Positions 58,401-64,000 of a DNA stretch of 64,000 nucleotides are shown one piece after another. Source of the DNA: Tipula vernalis (taxonomy: Eukaryota; Arthropoda; Insecta; Diptera; Tipulidae); the NCBI GenBank assembly GCA_958295665.1, contig OY282560.1, forward strand, positions 42,223,044 to 42,287,043. Direction: 5' to 3'. Position numbers and translations under genes: made by a program. The notes beneath the pieces are model-generated. The model was given only the letters and a program-made list of their open reading frames with translations, did not search any database and was not told the origin of the DNA. Position 1 is the stretch's first letter, and every line of letters begins with the position of its first letter.

Positions 58401-60683
58401 TTTCTTCGAATCGAACTTTCTTCGAAATGTACGGTATAGCAATTACAGGTCTCGTGACCTATCATTTAAGGTATCAAGAACCGCAATCGGAGCACAATTG
58501 CAGATTTCGGATTTTTACAGCTCTGAATCGGCTGAGCTATAGTAAGGTGATTTTCTTCGAATCGATTTTTCTGTGAAATGTATGGAAATAATCAACCAAT
58601 TTTAATGCGGTTTGGCATAACAATTACAAGTCCCGAGACCTATCATTTGAGGTATCAAGAACCGCAATCGGAGCACAATTGCAGATTTCGGATTTTTACA
58701 GCTCTGAATCGGCTGAGCTATAGTAAGGTGATTTTCTTCGAATCGATTTTTCCGTGAAATGAATGGAAATAATCAACCAATTTTAATGCGGTTTGGCAAA
58801 ACAATTACAAGTCCCGAGACCTATCATTTGAGGTATCAAGAACCGCAATCGGAGCACAATTGCAGATTTCGGATTTTTACAGCTCTGAATCGGCTGAGCT
58901 ATAGTAAGGTGATTTTCTTCGAATCGATTTTTCTGTGAAATGTATGGAAATAATCAACCAATTTTAATGCGGTTTGGCATAACAATTACAAGTCCCGAGA
59001 CCTATCATTTGAGGTATCAAGAACCGCAATCGGAGCACAATTGCAGATTTCGGATTTTTACAGCTCTGAATCGGCTGAGCTATAGTAAGGTGATTTTCTT
59101 CGAATCGAACTTTCTTCGAAATGTATGGTATAGCAATTACAGGTTTCATGACCTATCATTTAAGGTGTCAAGAACCGCAATCGGAGCACAATTGCAGATT
59201 TCGGATTTTTACAGCTCTGAATCGGCTGAGCTGTAAGGTGATTTTCTTCGAATCGAACTTTCTTCGAAATGTACGGTATAGCAATTACAGGTCTCGTGAC
59301 CTATCATTTAAGGTATCAAGAACCGCAATCGGAGCACAATTGCAGATTTCGGATTTTTACAGCTCTGAATCTGCTGAGCTATAGTAAGGTGATTTTCTTC
59401 GAATCGATTTTTCCGTGAAATGAATGGAAATAATCAACCAATTTTAATGCGGTTTGGCAAAACAATTACAAGTCCCGAGACCTATCATTTGAGGTATCAA
59501 GAACCGCAATCGGAGCACAATTGCAGATTTCGGATTTTTACAGCTCTGAATCGGCTGAGCTGTAAGGTGATTTTCTTCGAATCGAACTTTCTTCGAAATG
59601 TACGGTATAGCAATTACAGGTCTCGTGACCTATCATTTAAGGTATCAAGAACCGCAATCGGAGCACAATTGCAGATTTCGGATTTTTACAGCTCTGAATC
59701 GGCTGAGCTATAGTAAGGTGATTTTCTTCGAATCGATTTTTCCGTGAAATGAATGGAAATAATCAACTAATTTTAATGCGGTTTGGCAAAACAATTACAA
59801 GTCCCGAGACCTATCATTTGAGGTATCAAGAACCGCAATCGGAGCACAATTGCAGATTTCGGATTTTTACAGCTCTGAATCGGCTGAGCTAAAGTAAGGT
59901 GATTTTCTTCGAATCGAACTTTCTTCGAAATGTATGGTATGGCAATTACAGGTTTCATGACCTATCATTTAAGGTGTCAAGAACCGCAATCGGAGCACAA
60001 TTGCAGATTTCGGATTTTTACAGCTCTGAATCGGCTGAGCTATAGTAAGGTGATTTTCTTCGAATCGATTTTTCTGTGAAATGTATGGAAATAATCAACC
60101 AATTTTAATGCGGTTTGGCATAACAATTACAAGTCCCGAGACCTATCATTTGAGGTATCAAGAACCGCAATCGGAGCACAATTGCAGATTTCGGATTTTT
60201 ACAGCTCTGAATCGGCTGAGCTATAGTACGGTGATTTTCTTCGAATCGATTTTTCCGTGAAATGAATGGAAATAATCAACCAATTTTAATGCGGTTTGGC
60301 AAAACAATTACAAGTCCCGAGACCTATCATTTGAGGTATCAAGAACCGCAATCGGAGCACAATTGCAGATTTCGGATTTTTACAGCTCTGAATCGGCTGA
60401 GCTATAGTAAGGTGATTTTCTTCGAATCGATTTTTCCGTGAAATGAATGGAAATAATCAACCAATTTTAATGCGGTTTGGCAAAACAATTACAAGTCCCG
60501 AGACCTATCATTTGAGGTATCAAGAACCGCAATCGGAGCACAATTGCAGATTTCGGATTTTTACAGCTCTGAATCGGCTGAGCTAAAGTAAGGTGATTTT
60601 CTTCGAATCGAACTTTCTTCGAAATGTATGGTATGGCAATTACAGGTTTCATGACCTATCATTTAAGGTGTAAAGAACCGCAA
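55475..60683 (+). repeat. Mixed segment: old A/B/C/D order interleaved with Ca, Bx, Cy
   Basis: Map: 55475 D, 55623 B, 55804 C, 55955 A, 56136 B, 56317 A, 56498 B, 56679 C, 56830 Ca, 56981 A, 57162 B, 57343 C, 57494 Ca, 57645 A, 57826 Bx, 58007 Cy, 58158 A, 58339 D, 58487 A, 58668 B, 58849 A, 59030 C, 59181 D, 59329 B, 59510 D, 59658 B, 59839 Cy, 59990 A, 60171 Bx, 60352 B, 60533 Cy. B-C-Ca-A (664 bp) is tandem at 56498 and 57162. Private changes are cctataattt (58007), gaatctgctg (59329), caactaattt (59658) and gtgtaaagaacc (60533). Confidence 0.92.
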
Positions 60684-62735
60684 TCGGAGCACAATTGCAG
60701 ATTTCGGATTTTTACAGCTCTGAATCGGCTGAGCTATAGTAAGGTGATTTTCTTCGAATCGATTTTTCTGTGAAATGTATGGAAATAATCAACCAATTTT
60801 AATGCGGTTTGGCATAACAATTACAAGTCCCGAGACCTATCATTTGAGGTATCAAGAACCGCAATCGGAGCACAATTGCAGATTTCGGATTTTTACAGCT
60901 CTGAATCGGCTGAGCTATAGTAAGGTGATTTTCTTCGAATCGATTTTTCCGTGAAATGAATGGAAATAATCAACCAATTTTAATGCGGTTTGGCAAAACA
61001 ATTACAAGTCCCGAGACCTATCATTTGAGGTATCAAGAACCGCAATCGGAGCACAATTGCAGATTTCGGATTTTTACAGCTCTGAATCGGCTGAGCTATA
61101 GTAAGGTGATTTTCTTCGAATCGAACTTTCTTCGAAATGTATGGTATAGCAATTACAGGTTTCATGACCTATCATTTAAGGTGTCAAGAACCGCAATCGG
61201 AGCACAATTGCAGATTTCGGATTTTTACAGCTCTGAATCGGCTGAGCTATAGTAAGGTGATTTTCTTCGAATCGATTTTTCTGTGAAATGTATGGAAATA
61301 ATCAACCAATTTTAATGCGGTTTGGCATAACAATTACAAGTCCCGAGACCTATCATTTGAGGTATCAAGAACCGCAATCGGAGCACAATTGCAGATTTCG
61401 GATTTTTACAGCTCTGAATCGGCTGAGCTATAGTAAGGTGATTTTCTTCGAATCGATTTTTCCGTGAAATGAATGGAAATAATCAACCAATTTTAATGCG
61501 GTTTGGCAAAACAATTACAAGTCCCGAGACCTATCATTTGAGGTATCAAGAACCGCAATCGGAGCACAATTGCAGATTTCGGATTTTTACAGCTCTGAAT
61601 CGGCTGAGCTAAAGTAAGGTGATTTTCTTCGAATCGAACTTTCTTCGAAATGTATGGTTTGGCAATTACAGGTTTCATGACCTATCATTTAAGGTGTCAA
61701 GAACCGCAATCGGAGCACAATTGCAGATTTCGGATTTTTACAGCTCTGAATCGGCTGAGCTATAGTAAGGTGATTTTCTTCGAATCGATTTTTCTGTGAA
61801 ATGTATGGAAATAATCAACCAATTTTAATGCGGTTTGGCATAACAATTACAAGTCCCGAGACCTATCATTTGAGGTATCAAGAACCGCAATCGGAGCACA
61901 ATTGCAGATTTCGGATTTTTACAGCTCTGAATCGGCTGAGCTATAGTAAGGTGATTTTCTTCGAATCGATTTTTCCGTGAAATGAATGGAAATAATCAAC
62001 CAATTTTAATGCGGTTTGGCAAAACAATTACAAGTCCCGAGACCTATCATTTGAGGTATCAAGAACCGCAATCGGAGCACAATTGCAGATTTCGGATTTT
62101 TACAGCTCTGAATCGGCTGAGCTATAGTAAGGTGATTTTCTTCGAATCGAACTTTCTTCGAAATGTATGGTATAGCAATTACAGGTTTCATGACCTATCA
62201 TTTAAGGTGTCAAGAACCGCAATCGGAGCACAATTGCAGATTTCGGATTTTTACAGCTCTGAATCGGCTGAGCTATAGTAAGGTGATTTTCTTCGAATCG
62301 AACTTTCTTCGAAATGTATGGAAATAATCAACCAATTTTAATGCGGTTTGGCATAACAATTACAAGTCCCGAGACCTATCATTTGAGGTATCAAGAACCG
62401 CAATCGGAGCACAATTGCAGATTTCGGATTTTTACAGCTCTGAATCGGCTGAGCTATAGTAAGGTGATTTTCTTCGAATCGATTTTTCCGTGAAATGAAT
62501 GGAAATAATCAACCAATTTTAATGCGGTTTGGCAAAACAATTACAAGTCCCGAGACCTATCATTTGAGGTATCAAGAACCGCAATCGGAGCACAATTGCA
62601 GATTTCGGATTTTTACAGCTCTGAATCGGCTGAGCTATAGTAAGGTGATTTTCTTCGAATCGAACTTTCTTCGAAATGTATGGTATAGCAATTACAGGTT
62701 TCATGACCTATCATTTAAGGTGTCAAGAACCGCAA
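60684..62735 (+). repeat. Four tandem A-B-C trimers (513-bp period), last with mosaic A
   Basis: Map: 60684 A, 60865 B, 61046 C, 61197 A, 61378 B, 61559 Cy, 61710 A, 61891 B, 62072 C, 62223 Ac, 62404 B, 62585 C. The period is exactly 513 bp. Cy at 61559 has a private tatggtttggc and is the last Cy. Ac replaces A in the fourth trimer without changing its length. Confidence 0.94.
62223..62403 (+). repeat. Mosaic monomer Ac (181 bp): C front, A body
   Basis: The middle reads tcgaactttcttcgaaatg, as in C, but is followed by tatggaaataatcaacc and gcataac, as in A. The switch point is within the shared gaaatgtatgg, immediately before the 30-bp block. It is the single example in the window. It shows that C-type and A-type halves recombine at that shared word. 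Confidence 0.88.
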
Positions 62736-64000
62736 TCGGAGCACAATTGCAGATTTCGGATTTTTACAGCTCTGAATCGGCTGAGCTATAGTAAGGTGAT
62801 TTTCTTCGAATCGATTTTTCTGTGAAATGTATGGAAATAATCAACCAATTTTAATGCGGTTTGGCAAAACAATTACAAGTCCCGAGACCTATCATTTGAG
62901 GTATCAAGAACCGCAATCGGAGCACAATTGCAGATTTCGGATTTTTACAGCTCTGAATCGGCTGAGCTATAGTAAGGTGATTTTCTTCGAATCGAACTTT
63001 CTTCGAAATGTACGGTATAGCAATTACAGGTCTCGTGACCTATCATTTAAGGTATCAAGAACCGCAATCGGAGCACAATTGCAGATTTCGGATTTTTACA
63101 GCTCTGAATCGGCTGAGCTATAGTAAGGTGATTTTCTTCGAATCGATTTTTCCGTGAAATGAATGGAAATAATCAACCAATTTTAATGCGGTTTGGCAAA
63201 ACAATTACAAGTCCCGAGACCTATCATTTGAGGTATCAAGAACCGCAATCGGAGCACAATTGCAGATTTCGGATTTTTACAGCTCTGAATCGGCTGAGCT
63301 ATAGTAAGGTGATTTTCTTCGAATCGAACTTTCTTCGAAATGTATGGTATAGCAATTACAGGTTTCATGACATATCATTTAAGGTGTCAAGAACCGCAAT
63401 CGGAGCACAATTGCAGATTTCGGGTTTTTACAGCTCTGAATCGGCTGAGCTATAGTAAGGTGATTTTCTTCGAATCGAACTTTCTTCGAAATGTACGGTA
63501 TAGCAATTACAGGTCTCGTGACCTATCATTTAAGGTATCAAGAACCGCAATCGGAGCACAATTGCAGATTTCGGATTTTTACAGCTCTGAATCGGCTGAG
63601 CTATAATAGTAAGGTGATTTTCTTCGAATCGATTTTTCTGTGAAATGTATGGAAATAATCAACCAATTTTAATGCGGTTTGGCATAACAATTACAAGTCC
63701 CGAGACCTATCATTTGAGGTATCAAGAACCGCAATCGGAGCACAATTGCAGATTTCGGATTTTTACAGCTCTGAATCGGCTGAGCTATAGTAAGGTGATT
63801 TTCTTCGAATCGAACTTTCTTCGAAATGTACAGTATAGCAATTACAGGTTTCATGACCTATCATTTAAGGTGTCAAGAACCGCAATCGGAGCACAATTGC
63901 AGATTTCGGATTTTTACAGCTCTGAATCGGCTGAGCTATAGTAAGGTGATTTTCTTCGAATCGATTTTTCTGTGAAATGTATGGAAATAATCAACCAATT
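62736..64000 (+). repeat. Right-edge segment with mosaics and private changes
   Basis: Map: 62736 Ak, 62917 Dl, 63068 B, 63249 C, 63400 Dl, 63551 A (184 bp), 63735 C, 63886 A (partial, runs off the window). Private changes cluster here: gacatatc in C 63249, cgggttttt in Dl 63400, an extra ATA triplet in A 63551 and tacagtat in C 63735. Two of the four Dl mosaics of the window are in this 1.3 kb. Confidence 0.92.
63551..63734 (+). repeat. 184-bp A monomer with a duplicated ATA triplet
   Basis: The sequence gagct-ata-ata-gtaagg at about 63599-63612 has two ATA copies. Most monomers have one and D has none. The rest is ordinary class A. It is the only 184-bp monomer in the window. Confidence 0.9.

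Larger units (their letters stand above)
1..64000. repeat. Satellite DNA array filling the whole window (148/151/181-bp monomers)
   Basis: The word tcggagcac recurs at intervals of only 181, 151 or 148 bp from base 1 to the right edge. The exceptions are one 184-bp interval (63551) and one 33-bp interval (55442). Hand tracing gives 216 long monomers, 111 of 151 bp and 54 of 148 bp, which account exactly for bases 1-63885 together with the 3-bp and 33-bp additions. All copies have the same orientation. I saw no unrelated insertion, inversion or single-base indel. Within a class, copies are nearly identical; about 35 private substitutions were spotted by eye over 64 kb. Such homogeneity is characteristic of eukaryotic satellites kept uniform by unequal exchange and gene conversion. 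A centromeric or pericentromeric location is inferred, not shown. The family was not recognised. Confidence 0.97.

Noticed and set aside
1..64000. CRISPR array or bacterial tandem repeat
   Set aside because: There are no short conserved repeats alternating with unique spacers. The whole 148-181-bp unit is conserved, and no cas or other prokaryotic genes are present.
1..64000. Tandemly repeated gene cluster (for example rDNA, 5S, histone or snRNA)
   Set aside because: Units are too short for rDNA or histone genes, and no 5S or snRNA-like conserved core, polymerase III terminator or promoter pattern is visible.

Overview
The whole 64 kb is one uninterrupted block of tandem satellite DNA. I find no credible protein gene, RNA gene, mobile element, CRISPR array or prokaryotic feature. 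Every monomer lies in the same orientation. The array is cut here at the invariant word tcggagcac, an arbitrary start point. Walking it by hand gives 381 complete monomers, one partial monomer at the right edge and one 33-bp stub. There are 216 long monomers (181 bp, one of them 184 bp), 111 of 151 bp and 54 of 148 bp. These numbers sum exactly to the observed coordinates.

Monomer classes used throughout. A is 181 bp with ctgtgaaatgtatgg and gcataac. Ak is A with gcaaaac. B is 181 bp with ccgtgaaatgaatgg and gcaaaac. Bn is B with ccaaatttaatg. Bx is B with gtacggtg. C is 151 bp with gaactttcttcgaaatgtatgg, caggtttcatg and ggtgtcaag. Ca is C with cagatttcatg. Cg is C with ggtatggcaa. Cy is Cg that also has gctaaagtaagg. 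D is 148 bp with gctgtaagg, tacggtat, caggtctcgtg and ggtatcaag. Rare mosaics are Dl (D body with the 151-bp front), Cs (C body with the 148-bp front), Bi (B front with gcataac) and Ac (C front with A body). Long and short classes differ by one 30-bp block. C and D differ by an ATA triplet.

Layout. In 1-43.56 kb, A, B, C and D are mixed in irregular higher-order repeats (HORs) in which multi-monomer blocks of 1.5-2.5 kb recur, some adjacent and some 4-33 kb apart. In 43.56-45.61 kb there is a clean A-B-C trimer array with a 513-bp period. From 45.6 to about 61.7 kb a different set of variants (Bx, Ca, Cg, Cy) appears, D becomes rare and Bn is absent. This part includes another clean 513-bp trimer tract (46.76-49.84 kb) and a 33-bp stub at 55.44 kb. 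In 60.68-62.74 kb the trimers resume. The last 1.3 kb is enriched in private changes and mosaics, as expected near an array edge.

Organism. A homogeneous array with nucleosome-sized monomers and nested HORs is typical of eukaryotic centromeric or pericentromeric heterochromatin, or of a heterochromatic sex or B chromosome. The A monomer is about 38% GC and carries 8 CpG, so CpG is not depleted. That argues weakly against a heavily CpG-methylated genome and makes an invertebrate plausible, but I do not recognise the satellite family and cannot name the lineage. Repeated open frames of about 98, 88 and 61 codons are by-products of the monomer sequence and are rejected as genes. What deserves attention is the array architecture: block exchange, mosaic monomers, length modules and regional subfamily turnover.
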